From: Stercorarius parasiticus | Lineage: Eukaryota > Chordata > Aves > Charadriiformes > Stercorariidae | DNA: 64,000 nucleotides | Direction of reading: 5' to 3' | Assembly (NCBI GenBank): GCA_013396915.1 | Contig: VWZL01002202.1 | Span: 310,001 to 374,000 of the forward strand | In this document: positions 1 to 25,100 of the stretch, in pieces | Layout: each line of letters begins with the position of its first letter | How positions within the stretch are numbered: the stretch's first letter is position 1 | The notes under the pieces: generated by a model | Told to the model about the DNA's origin: nothing | Seen by the model: only the letters and a program-made list of their open reading frames with translations | The model's database searches: none | Translations under genes and position numbers: made by a program

Positions 1-890
1 ATAGTTCGGGTTGGAAGGGACTTTTAAAGGTCATCTAGTCCAGGCCCCCTACAATGACCAGGGACATCTTCAACTGGATCAGGCTGCTCAGAGCCCCATC
101 CAACCTGGCCTTGAATGTTTCCAGGGATGGGGCATCTACCACTTCTCTGGGCAACCTGTTCCAGTGTTTCACCACCCTCACAGTAAAGAATTTCTTCCTT
201 CTATCTAGTCTGAATCTGCCCTCTTTTAAAAACCATTACCCCTTGTCCTATTGCAACTCGTCCTGCTAAAAAGTTTGTCCCCACTTTTCCTGTAGGCCCC
301 CTTTATTACTGAAAGGCTGTTACAAGGTCTCCTCGGAGCCTTCTCTTCTCCGAGCTGAACAACCCCAACTCTCTCAGCCTTTCCTCAGAGGAGAGATGTT
401 CTGTCCTGCTGATCACTTTTGTGGCCCTTCTCTGGACCCGCTCCAACAGGTCCCTGTCTTTCTTGTGCTGAGGGCCCCAGAGCTGGACACAGTACTCCAG
501 GTAGGGTCTCACCAGAGCAGAGTGGCAGAATCACCTCCCTTGCTCTGCTGGCCATGCTTCTTTGGATGCAGCCCAGGATACAGTTGGCCTTCTTGGCTGC
601 AAGCATACATTGCTGAGTCATGTCCAGTTTTTCATCCACCAGTACCCCCAAGTCCTCCTCTGCAGGGCTGCTCTCAATCCCTTCATCCCCCAGCCTGTAT
701 TGATACTGAGGGTTGCCCCAGCCCAAGTGCAGGACCTTGCGCTTGGCCTTGTTGAACCTCATGAGGTTCACCTGGTCCCACTTTTTGAGCTTGTCCAGGT
801 CCCTCTGGATGGCATCCTCTCCCTCAGGCATGTCAACTGCACATCTCAGCTTGGTGTCATCTGCAAACTTGCAGAGGGTGCACTCGATGT
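1..890 (-). mobile_element. CR1 LINE fragment, 3' part, antisense to the + strand
   Basis: The + strand begins with the reverse complement of a CR1 3' end (GGTTGGAAGGGAC, then TCATCTAGTCCAG) and runs back into the C-terminal part of the CR1 ORF2 protein on the - strand. A 148-codon open stretch at 831-385 on the - strand reads [29 protein letters not shown] and [10 protein letters not shown], which are typical of the end of the CR1 reverse transcriptase. A frame change near 510 moves the reading to [22 protein letters not shown], so the copy is dead. Homology stops near 890 inside the codons for ECTLSKFAD, the usual 5' truncation. The terminal 3' octamer repeats would lie left of position 1, so the window edge cuts the element. 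It lies in a SMOX intron, antisense to the gene. Confidence 0.93.
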
Positions 891-14306
<13,416 letters not shown>

Positions 14307-14640
14307 AAGGCCCCATGTTTGTGAACACCACCAGCTCCCACATCCTTGTACAGGTGTGTGGAGGGGTTCTTTTTTAATTTCAGTTCACAGTAGAACAGCC
14401 TTTATCTTTTTCTATTAAAAAAATAAGCCCTAACTGTTTAAAAAAGTTAGTCATCAATAGCTTCATTTCTGTGTGCTGTATTGTTAACAGGGAAGGGTGC
14501 TCCTTTTGTCTGGTAAACTGTTTCTTTGTCATTTTAATTCTAACTTCACTTTCGGTGCCTATCATATTTTTTTTTTTTCTTTCTGTATTGTAAGTGCCTT
14601 CTGTACTAAAATAAATGTTGTAATAAAAAGACTGGGTGCT
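14307..14640 (+). other. SMOX: SMOX 3' UTR (end approximate)
   Basis: Sequence after the TGA runs to the two polyadenylation signals at 14610-14627. The UTR would be about 330 nt, short for a vertebrate gene. It includes T-rich stretches near 14370 and 14567-14580. The end is inferred from the signals alone, and a longer UTR cannot be excluded. Confidence 0.6.
14610..14627 (+). promoter_or_regulatory. SMOX: Tandem AATAAA polyadenylation signals of SMOX
   Basis: AATAAA occurs at 14610-14615 and again at 14622-14627. A GT/T-rich stretch (GGGTGCTTTGGTATTT) follows about 10-25 nt downstream. That is the usual arrangement of a vertebrate cleavage and polyadenylation site. Cleavage would fall near 14640. 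Confidence 0.65.
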
Positions 14641-16849
14641 TTGGTATTTCCTGGACACTTCACTCAGTAACTTGCAAGTCTTTCATTCAACGTTATAAAA
14701 ACAGGGGTTTTTTTCTCTTCCTACAAAATTTGGAGTAAGGGGATCTTGAGATAAATCTGGATACTCAATGTACTGGTTGATCTTAACTGTTCGTTCAAAG
14801 AATTGTGCCTTAGAGACACAATCGTTGCCTTGTACAGATTAGCACAGAAATCACTCTGTGTCACTGCATATTTAACTCCTTGTGTCACCTGTCTATCAGC
14901 TTGTGTGGGCCTTTGTGCTTCAGGAAACCTGCCTTTAATTTTGTTGGGGAATTTGTCTTCGCTCTGGATTCACTCAGCCGGTCTGTGGGAAGTTATCAAA
15001 GGAACTGCAGCACTGTAAAGCCAAGAGACAAACAGCCTTGACGATAGTGTATTGGTTTTGAAGGGAGTGCCACAGTCATTCACGCTTTTAAAAAATTGAT
15101 TTGGTTCACAAAATGGTTTTGAGGTGCACAAGTTAGGCTTCTCGCTAAGGAAACTAAACCAGCAGTATTCTTGAACTACCTCTGTGATGAAACTCTATCT
15201 TTTATTGGACAGCAATACCCAAAACAGGTGAGGTTTTCACCCCCATCCCCAGAAAAGAAGGTCCAAAAGTCTGAATGACAACACTGATGTTGAAGAGTTT
15301 TCTCAGGGAGGTCAAGGCTATTCCCACTAGTAAGGGATTTTGAAGGAATGTAAAAGCTTGGCTCAGTCATGTTACATCTGGATTAAAAATACATTTTTCA
15401 TGGAGCCTACATGTCGTACCTGACATGGGCTTCAATTAAAACTTCATAAATGCAATTATCCCAGCTTTATGCTTAATCCACATTCATGCTGGGCAGCCCT
15501 GACTTATCTCTGAAGAGTTGAGACCTCAGGATACAGCTTGGAAAGATTAATTTTCCCTGTGGGATGCTGCATCTCCCACTCCAGTGATTTTTATTTGTCC
15601 AAGAGGAGGTGGCACCCCAGAGCCTCTGATATAAAGTGAGTGTACCCGTGTCCCTCCCTTTATGTTTAGATTGGGCACAGTTGTGTATAAATGTGCTTGG
15701 TTTATCAATAAGATTCATTCTTACGTTAAACTATTTCTGCAATAAAGCGAAAAGCTGGGAGACACTGTTGTAGGGGACTGCCAGACCAGCCAGGGATTAA
15801 AAACTGATTGAATAGTTGTCCTTCCTTCCTTTGCTTGGGTGGAAGCAGTTTCTCCTCCACATTTTGGGCTGAGAGGCCAGTGCTGCTGAACCATGGGAAG
15901 AATAAATGCCAGTGCCAAGGATAAGGAATGCCTGCCAAGGTTTGTTTATGAGCCTTCCAGCTCCTCCTTGTGTGATCTGGAGAGCGCATCATCATCTGAA
16001 GAGCACCTCTGTCAGTGACACCTCTTGCAATGACCGAGTAGAACTGCTTGAAAATTCCTTCAAACGTGCTTGAAAAAAATGACTACAAATAAAATTGATG
16101 AAAAAGTCAAAGTTAACAAGAAAAATCTTTGAAAATTAACTTGGGGTGAATGAATAAAGGTAATGCAACAAGCCTGTCCTAATGTGCACCGCTTAAACCT
16201 GTGGGAAAGCATCCAAGATAAAACTTTCTTTCTGTGTGGAGAGGCAAACTGGTTCTCAGTGGAGCCTTGTGGTAATCAGCTATAACAGTTGGTATGGAAA
16301 GAAACAATTCTGATTGCACAGTGTCAGAAATACGTCACATAAAGGGTGTTTCTATGGAAGAATCTCTCAGAACTGGTGCTTTCCTATTCCAGCAATGTAA
16401 TCCGGACCAAAAAGGTCCGTTTAGGGCAAGGTGAGCAGGACTGTGGTGAACGGGAGACCATCTGTGTGCTGTATTCAAGCTGCTCCTCAGTTTAGTGAGA
16501 GAATTCTCCGTTGACCCAAACAGGCTTCCTGAAAAGAAACTTATTTATTTTTAAAATGAGTTCTAGTTTTAGTCACTGAAGCATATGTGTGCAAGGTTTG
16601 TTTCCCTCAAAGCGTTCTCTGTTTGTGTAGGCAAGTATTTGCTGGGACATATGTTTCTTCGATAAACTGTAAGCCCAATGGCAGCCACGCCAACTTCCAG
16701 TGTGTCCTGAAGAGGAGCTGGGCGTAGATTCAGGAAATGTGCACCCTTCACAGATCACCAGGGTTTGGGATCCCCTGAACTGTGTGGGTTTGGACAGAAG
16801 GCTTTGGATAATTTGTTCTGGCTTTGAGGCTCTACCCAGTTTAGCAGCG

Positions 16850-16955
16850 CTCGGTGCTGCTACACCGAATGTGGGACACGTACGTGTGTCTTCTGCAGCG
16901 TTGGGCGGGGATGTCACGAGCCACGGTGCATCGAGGCCAACGGCTCGCTTCTGAG
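16850..16955. promoter_or_regulatory. CpG-rich patch with ACACGTACGTGT palindrome
   Basis: About ten CpG dinucleotides fall within about 105 bp, in sequence otherwise poor in CpG. A perfect 12-bp palindrome, ACACGTACGTGT, lies at 16876-16887 and carries an ACGTG core on each strand (the core shared by HIF-type and bHLH sites). GGCGGGG follows at 16904-16910. This could be a small regulatory element downstream of SMOX or the relic of a larger CpG island. Function is only an inference. Confidence 0.3.
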
Positions 16956-17717
16956 AGTGACACTTCATGCTTTGGTGGCGCTTGAGTCCTCAGAGGACAC
17001 TTTCTTGCTGGGAGGCTTTGTAGCGTGGGGGTTTGAAGCTCAGCTTTATTTCAGAGCCTACCTTCAGGCAAATGGCTGCCCTCACTGCAGGGGTGGGTGT
17101 TTAACCCGAGTAACGTTTGGCTCTGCTCTTCCCCTGGATTAACAGCTTCTGTGAGGACTTGTATACGATGTGCCCCCTTGTTAATGAGTCCATTTGTTGA
17201 CTTATGCTTTAATTGCGTGTCCTCCAGCTTAGCAGGAGCATTCTCCCCCAGTCTGAGCAGCCCCTGAACTGTGCAGATGTGTGTTAGTAGGCACAGACGT
17301 TAGTAACTAGCAAGGTTTTGTCTTGACCTTGGGAAAGGTGCCTTCTGGAACGAGAAAAAAACATTTTTTTTCCTTAGATATATAAATCCTGTTCTTTTTT
17401 AACGTCAAGGGAATAAAATGTAGACATCATCATAGTTTTAGAACAGAGTTTTTCCAAAAATAAAAGTTTTCAGGATGAAGAAGACCCGTGTTTAGCTGTT
17501 GCCCTATCTCTCTGCATTTCCTTAATCCATCTGGCTGGCTGCTGGCCAGGGGTTCATGCAAGGAGTGAAGAATGTGTCTGTTTTGGCATCTGCGAAGTGT
17601 GCGTCCTCTCTTTGTGCTGTTCTACGAAGCATCTGGGGTGGGATTCACATTGCTTAACTGCAGCTATTTCAAAGTGGGATGTCCAGTTGATAAATTAGTT
17701 GCAGAGGGTTCTTCTAG

Positions 17718-17764
17718 AGGCAAAAAAAGAGAGGGGGAAGGGGCAGAGAGGGGGCAAAAAAAAA
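17718..17764 (+). repeat. Purine-rich low-complexity tract
   Basis: The stretch consists of A runs and G runs (GAGAGGGGGAAGGGG, GAGAGGGGG), almost all purine with two C interruptions. It is simple low-complexity sequence. Confidence 0.7.
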
Positions 17765-20718
17765 ACCTCTCCAGAGGGTGAGTCAGTGCATCCCAAGATA
17801 GATGTCTGGAGACAAGGCACCGTCTCTGACTGACTCTCCAACCACAGCTAAGCTGTGCTGATTCCCTGCTGTTGTGTGGAGGTGGGATGCCTTCCTGGCT
17901 GCTGGAAAGCTGGAAAGGACTGCAGTACATTGATTTATGATGTTTTTCTCCCATTTTATCTCAGAAGCAAACCTCTTTTCATGACGTTACTGAGTTGAGA
18001 GAGAGTTGTGCTGCGGGAGGAGAGCGCAGCGTGCTTGAGTTGAAGAGAACAAAAGATAAAAGATCTGTCCAGCTTCAATCATCCAGCTTTTGCCCTGGCT
18101 TAACCTCAAGGAGCCAGAGTTGATTTCCCAGCAGCCAGATCTATTGCAAAGTGGAAGCAGAGGAGACAACCAAATCCTTTGGGCATATGAGGCCATGACC
18201 CAGGAAAAGCCAAAGGGTTTTGCTTTCTCCTGTGACTTCTTTATCATGGGATAGCCAAGAAAAGCTGCTATGCTGGTAATCAGGGCTTCAAAGCTCCTTT
18301 TTCTGCTTTGTGCAGACAATATGACGATGGTGCCTGGTTTTGCTAAATAGGGATCTATGTCAGTACCCAGTCAATCGATAATGTCTCAAGACACCTTAAC
18401 TGAATGTCCGAGGACCCTGGCTTTTAATAATGGGTCTTCTCTCCACAGCTTGTTTCTCTGTGTGCCATTCAGCCTTGGGTCCTGGTGTACACCCCACGAG
18501 CGAGGGGTGTTGTCCCGCTCTCACCACCCAGTTCCACGGACCTGCCTTTGCCTGGAGAGGTTGGGCATTTCTCACCGAAACCCATAGTGTTCCTGCTGGC
18601 AGCGCAACATGCCGCGGTGTTGCTCTCCCTTGTGCAACCCCGCAGAATTTGCAGCGCCAACAACTGCTGGACACAAACAGCTGGACGTGCAAACCGGCAG
18701 CTCTGGTTGAAGAGGGGTACGCAGGCAGCAGTTTGGGAGCCCTCAAGGGGATGGGGAGGGCTGGTCCTGCTGCAAGTTGTGGCACGATTCCTCTCTTTGC
18801 TGGGGCTTTGCTCTGCCTGAGAACTGGAAACCTGTGCGTGGGCAGGTCGGTGAAGGAGGAGAGGTGAGGGACGGCGCTGAAGGCTGCACTGAAGCTTCAC
18901 GCCTCCTGGCCTGGTGGTGGTTTTCATGCTCCCTTCTTATGGGGCCTTCAAGCTAATGTCTCTCTTCTCCACCAGAAAAATCATGCAGGGCAATCCCACT
19001 TCGCCCCTTCACTCCGCTGCCTCCATCACCAGCAGTCCAGCCTTTAAAATGAGGCTTGTGTTTCTCTCAGAGGCACTAAATTTAGCAATTGCTTACTCAG
19101 AGGTACTTAAGATTAGCCGTAAAGGCCACCTTGAGCATAAGATGACACCCCCCCACCCTGCTCTCTCTTCTTCGAAACCTGCAGCGTCCTCTCTCCCGCT
19201 GCATCCACCACACGCTCATCGGTAGGACGAAGGTTGGTAGAAAGCAGGCACGGGTGCTGTGATGGTAAGAGGCACCCAATTACCTAGAAGTAATTAGAGA
19301 GAGTTCCTCCTGGCTGGCTGGGTTGGGAAAGCAGAGGGTGGGGAAGGCAGGGGGTGGCAGAGGTGTCTCCAAAGCCCCATGAGTGATGGTGCCAGGGGGG
19401 ACCATGCATGTATGTCCCCCGCTGCCCATTTCCTGACTAAGTGGCCTCTGGTTGTCCATACTGCCGTGCACAGAGGGGACTGTCTGGACTGCATCTGCAC
19501 CATCATGTTAAATGCTCCCAGTACCACGTTTTGGCACAGGGCTGTGAATGTTTGCAGTGTTTAGCCCTTTCCCCCTTGCCCTGCGGGAATGGTCCAGGAC
19601 CCACACTGGTCTCTGAACTGTACTAGTGGGCACAAGCCAGGCTGTACCAGGGGATGCTAATTATACAGTAGTACAAAGAATGGAGTTTGGTGGCCAGGCA
19701 ATTTCCCTGGTGCTGATTTATTTGCAGTAGCAAACACAGACTCAAAGTGGAAAAGGGTTGTGACCCCCTGGGAGATACCAAGGACACGTAGCAGGAATTA
19801 TGAGAGGGGACAAGAAGGAACAGCAGCGGCTTGGGATGTCCCTCTGTGTCTGACCATACCATGTCACTGCCTTGGCTTGTCCATATTCCTCTGATTTTGC
19901 TGCTGCTCAGGGCTCGCTGTAGCCATCGCCTCCTCTTTCTCAGCCCAGACATCCCTTCTTACAGAGGCTTTTTCCTGTGTGGGGATGCAAAGCTGGAAAA
20001 AAAAAAAAGGGAAAATAACCACCCAGTTTTCTGCAGGGTGCCCTCAGGACTGATCTGCTCAAAGTTCGGTGCATTAATGCCTGCGGGCTTTGTTTGCCTC
20101 ATCTGCAGTGACTAACACCCCTGAGCACATCAAACCGGCTTCTCCAGCACCTTGGTGCTGTGGGGTGAAGGGAAGAAGCTCTCGGTATCCAAACCAAGGT
20201 TAGAGTCCCCTCGGAGTTATTAGATGCGTGCCTGAAAGAAGGACAAACTCATCAAAACAAAAGTGCTTGCAATGAGTGGATGCTGATGGTTGTGATGAAA
20301 AAAAAAAGTGGGTCCTGGCCCTGCGCTTGGTGGGGCTAGCTATTTTCTCCTCCTGTGGCCGTCCCTGGGGTGAGACCACTGACTTCTCCATGGGACGGGC
20401 ACTGGGGGACCTTCTGCAAACTGAACACAATCTGGGGAAAGGTGTTTTTATGCTGCCATCTTGTGGCATTAAAAACCTTGTCTAGAAATATTAGAAATAT
20501 ATGCTGTAAGGAATATGTGCATACATACACACATACATGTGAGTGAAGTGAAAGAGGTGGGAGCCCAGAAGGGGGAGCACAGGCATGGTCCGGGGAGCAG
20601 GTCGTTTATCAGTGAGTTTTGTTTCCAGTCACTGGGGCTGAAGAGCTCCGTAGCCTGAGATGCCCTGGGGTGTCAGACATCTCCAAGGGGCTGGCGGGAG
20701 CTGTGGAGGTAGGCTGTG

Positions 20719-21090
20719 GGCTTGTCTAGTTTGGGAAAAAGGAGGCAGAGGGGGGACCTCATGGCTCTCTACGGTCTCCTGAGGAGGGGAAGTGGAGAGG
20801 GAGGTGCTGAGCTCTTCTCCCTGGTATCCAGCGATAGGACACCTGGAAATGGTTCAAAGTTGCACCAGCAGAGGTTTAGACTGGACATTAGGATGCATTT
20901 CTTTACCACAAGGGTGGTCAAACACTGGAAAAGCCTTCCTAGAGAGGTTGTTGATGTCTCAAGCCTGTCAGTGTTTAAGAGGCATTTGGACAATGCCCTT
21001 AATAGCATGCTTTATTTGGTCAGCCCTGGAGTGGTCAGGCAGTTGGACTAGATGATCATTGTAGGTCCCTTACAACTGAAACAGTCTGTT
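20719..21090 (+). mobile_element. CR1 LINE 3' fragment, sense orientation
   Basis: The + strand carries the C-terminus of CR1 ORF2 (one frame reads [40 protein letters not shown]) followed by the 3' UTR with GTTGGACTAGATGATCATTG and TAGGTCCCTTACAACTGAA. It starts within the AGGAGGCAGAGGGGGGACCT segment, so it is 5'-truncated. The terminal octamer repeats are not clear. A 111-codon open frame (20716-21051) runs through it without interruption, so the copy is only moderately decayed. Confidence 0.92.
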
Positions 21091-22139
21091 CTTATCATCT
21101 TTTAATTCAGTGTCAGACCACATCTCAAGAAAGTTAAAGCTCGAATTGAGTCAGCTGGCTTCAGTTGTGCCATGCTGATTTGTGGCCATTGAAGATGCGG
21201 TCCTCAGTTTCTGACATCAGAAGAGTCAAGATAACTTAAGCAATTCTGGAGAGATGGGTTCTCCATGCTGGGTGTAAGGCCTCAGCTGAGTTGTAGAGTA
21301 CCAAATTTAAACTCCATCCTCTGCCTGCGACTGTGAATTTTCTGATGCAAAAGGGGCATGGAGACTGTTGGAATAACTTAAAATCTAGCACATTTTGAAT
21401 AGGCAAAAGGGACCTACAGGAAGAGCTAGTACAAAAGAGACCTTTTTCTATTTGCCTGAAATATTGTTTTTGGAAACTTATGAAGTCGAATTACCTGAGT
21501 TTAAACTACTTAAGTTGCATCTCAGTAGAAACTGTAACTGCAACATTAGAAAGATGGGAGAAGCTGGATGACCTCCCATCTCTCAGAGCCTGTGTGTGTG
21601 TGTACGTGTGAGATATTGGCCATGCTGCAGGCTCCTGGGAGCCCTAGTGCCAGTTACTTGGTGTCTCGGGCAACGGCAGTCCACCTGCTCCCTATCTGCT
21701 TGGCCCATGGGAGCTTCAAGGTCAACATCATTGCATGACTGTAGCAGCTGGCACGCAGCTGGCACGTGAGCCTCTGCCTCCCCCAGGGTCTTCAGGTGTC
21801 CCCTTGTAGAAATAACAGTAATTAATCAGGTCCTGTATGAAGGTCCAACAGGGGTGTGATGAATATTGAGGATTTCCACAAGTTGCAGGGACATCTGACA
21901 GCTCAGCACGTTCCAGGATCTCCCTCCCTCCTCCCACCCTCTTCACCTGTTGGCCTACAAGGAAAGCTGGTCGCATGTAGTCATGGGCTGGTGACTGGCC
22001 TCCCTTCTCATGAGCAGGTACTGGTGGCGTCTCAGTAGAGGGACAGGCCACAAGGGCTACGCAACTGGCATGAAACTGGCCCGAGCAAAGGACTTGAATC
22101 CCAGCAACGCCAACTTGGTCTAATGCAAAAAAATCTTTT
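21091..22139. other. Intergenic region between two CR1 fragments
   Basis: No gene is recognised. A short TG run (about six units) lies at 21592-21604. A 141-codon open frame on the - strand (22153-21728) resembles no family. Confidence 0.7.
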
Positions 22140-22183
22140 GTGAAGGATTCCAACCTAAACCATTCTATGATTCCATTCTATGA
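22140..22183 (+). mobile_element. CR1 3' tip
   Basis: The sequence GGATTCCAACCTAAACC, followed by ATTCTATGATTCCATTCTATG, is the terminal CR1 segment with its 3' octamer repeats (ATTCTATG). Only about 45 bp is recognisable. Confidence 0.75.
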
Positions 22184-25100
22184 AACACTGGGAGAAATCT
22201 CCTAACCCCAGTTAGCCTGGTGGCTTCACAGCAGGCTGTTTTGCTTTGGATATCTGTAAGATAAGTGATGTGAGTGTGAAAGCAGCAATAAAACAAGCAA
22301 TTATGTTCAGAATAGAAGCAACAGCGTCGGTTTTCTCACGGGCAGCATGGCCCCGGCCAGGGTGGCTGCCAGCGGGCAATTTGCAAGGCATTTGGCAAAT
22401 GAGCATTGCCTAATGGAAAGGCAATAGCACAGGCAGTGATTCAGAGGCTGGAGAAGTTGATTTATAAGAGGAGAGATTTAAAAAAAAATAAATTACCAGA
22501 GCTAAATATGTCGTGTTTGGCTGGGCAGCAGGCGAGGGCTGAGCTGGTGGGATGCCAGGAACGTGGGAGGATTTGGCAGAGGCGCAGGGGAGGATTTGTG
22601 GCCGTCATGGGTGGCATGGTTGGGTGCAGGGGATGACAGGAGAGCAAGGAGAGAGGGCATGCAACCATCCTGCCGATGGGAACGTGGGTGTGCCAATGTC
22701 TGCACTAGTGCTGTTCTAAAACTCACCAGCTGAGGGCCTTAAATCTCCAGAAAACGTCAGTACAGGGACATCAGTACAAAACCCCTCCTCCCCTGCCCTG
22801 ACTCACTTCATTTCAAACGCAGCTGGAAACCCTAAATTTACCTGCTTTTACAGGTAAGCACGCTTCAAAGTCCAAACTGGTGCTTTCTCCCTGACCTGGG
22901 GATGTTCAGACCATCTTGATAACACTTGGACTTGCTTGTGCTCATTAATATGCCCAGAAATCATTGCTTATTCCTGGTCACACTGCTGTTTCCCAGGTGA
23001 ATGTGTTGATTTTTTACCTGCTTTTGTGGTGACAACCATTGTGCTCCTGCATGGTAAGAAGAGAAGAGATTTAGACAAGCCAGGAACTGTGCTCCTCTCC
23101 AGTCCTACACTTCTCCCCTCTCTCATCTGGACAATACCTGCCTGCTCCTTGCTAACCTGAGCGTATATGAGTGTCCAGCAGTCATAGAGGGACATCTGTT
23201 AGTTGAGTCAGTGACCTTGTGCTACCTCACTCATGTGTCTGGATGCTGCAGTGCTCAAGGGGGAGACAGCAGTTGACCCCCACAGCTGTCATGTAGGATC
23301 AAACAAGGGGTATTTTGGCCTCAGGGCAGAGAGGTGGCTGCGCTGTATCTTGGTTCAATTTGCAGTCACAAAAAGGACCATGATCAAGGACCTTGTTTTG
23401 AGCTGTGCTCCTTCTTTATCACTGGTTTACATCCATTTGTTGGGTGCCACCACTCACAGCTTAGGAGGAGAATCCATCTTGTCCTGGGATCTCTGCTCCT
23501 GGATCACTTTCTGCTTTTAGTGAAGTTTCTTCTGAGGGGCCATGGGCCAGGAGGGTGGACTTGCTGCTAAGCTTGGCAGTGAATTTCTTTTGATGTGTCC
23601 CTGAGATGGTCCATGGACCCTTGGAGTGCTCTGCAAGCAGAGCCAGAGTCTGAACTGAACCTGTTGGCATAAGGATAGACCCAGGCCCCTGTTTTGAGGA
23701 TGCCTATTTAGGGATGGACACCTCAGAGGCTGATTTTGGCCTGTCAGAGCAATTACCTGTTGCCCACCTATAGGTGGGCAACCAATAGGTGTTTGTCCAT
23801 CGTTTTCATTATGGGAGGGCTCTGGCACTCATCCGTACACAAACAGGAACATTTGGTGCACCGTCTCCCCCCTCCCAAGCAGGGCATGCCTTTTGGATCT
23901 TAAAAATGACCCCCCAACAAATAAACTAAAGTTTGATCCTCTAATTCCTTTTGCCCTTGCAATTAAAACACCCATTTGATTCCCACATAGCAGCCTTCTG
24001 ATAGGACTGCTGGGAAGGGCTAGGTGATTTTCCACGGCCATTTCATGATGCCGAGCCCATGGAAACCTTTCTGCTATGACTTTTAAACAGCGAAAAACTT
24101 CGCCATCCCCAAAGAATAGGAATATCAAGCTGCCTGCTGACACAATCGACTCTAAATGGTCCAGGCTTTCAGCACAATCAGCACGGAGGAATGACAGCTT
24201 TTTCCTGTAATACCTTTTCAGACAAGTATTAATTTTAGGCCGACTGTCTCTACTGCCTGAATCATATCTGGAGACAAGGCAGTGTTTGTGCGTGGCCCTC
24301 TTAGCAAGGGATGGCTCCTCTAGTAAAGCCCACTTCTGTCCCGCATCTCACAGGACCACATTTTCAGATGGAAAAGCTGTATTTGAAATACTGCGCAAAG
24401 CCCCACTTCATGAAAAGCAGTGCTAAGGTATGCCCCACTTTCAGATAATCTGCACACAAATGAGAAGCAGCTGGGTAGGGAGAGAGCTGGAATAGTTAAC
24501 AGCAGATCAGAGGTGGGTGGAAAGGGTGGATTTGGATAAAATGCCCCTTAAATTATCTGGACCCGTATGCAGTTGTCGCTGCAGCTGAGTTACAGTTTTA
24601 CTTGCTTGAACTGAAAACTCTTGGTAAATATATATTTATAAATATATATTTATATATGATTTTAAATATATTTTTAGATATATAAAATTGTGATGACCCT
24701 AATTCTCAGGGCTCTCCTAAGCAGAGGGTGCCCATGCAGTGGACTTTGTAAAGTGGCTGCATGACCTTGAACTCGTCAGCCAAGCTCTGACTTCATTTTC
24801 CAGCAGGATCCCTTCCCAAAGCTTGCTGTAGCCCTGCACTCTCCACCCTGCTTCCAGTTCCCTTCAGCCTGTGCACAGTGTAATGTGCTTGCTATGTGGT
24901 AGCGTCACTGCAGCCACGCCTGTTGTCCAGGACGAATACTTCCACTGGGAAATGCAAGAGTAGGAGAGAAGGAGCTTTGCTGAGCCAAGTGAAGCTCATC
25001 GCCGCTCGTCCCCTCTCTGAGGGCAGCTGAGACACATTCTTCTCGACCTAAAGCGACCCATCTCAATTGATCCTGGTTTGGGGTAGGCTCCCTTTTGCTG

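Larger units (their letters stand above)
14641..20716. other. Intergenic region, left part
   Basis: No gene is supported in these 6 kb. Overlapping open frames in several phases and on both strands around 18396-18927 follow from a locally GC-rich composition and resemble nothing known. Local features are a small CpG cluster with a 12-bp palindrome (16850-16955) and a purine-rich stretch at about 17718-17764. Confidence 0.75.

Noticed and set aside
18396..18927. Cluster of overlapping 111-152 codon frames on both strands
   Set aside because: Several phases are open at once because of local base composition. No frame shows a protein family motif or a splice-site pattern.
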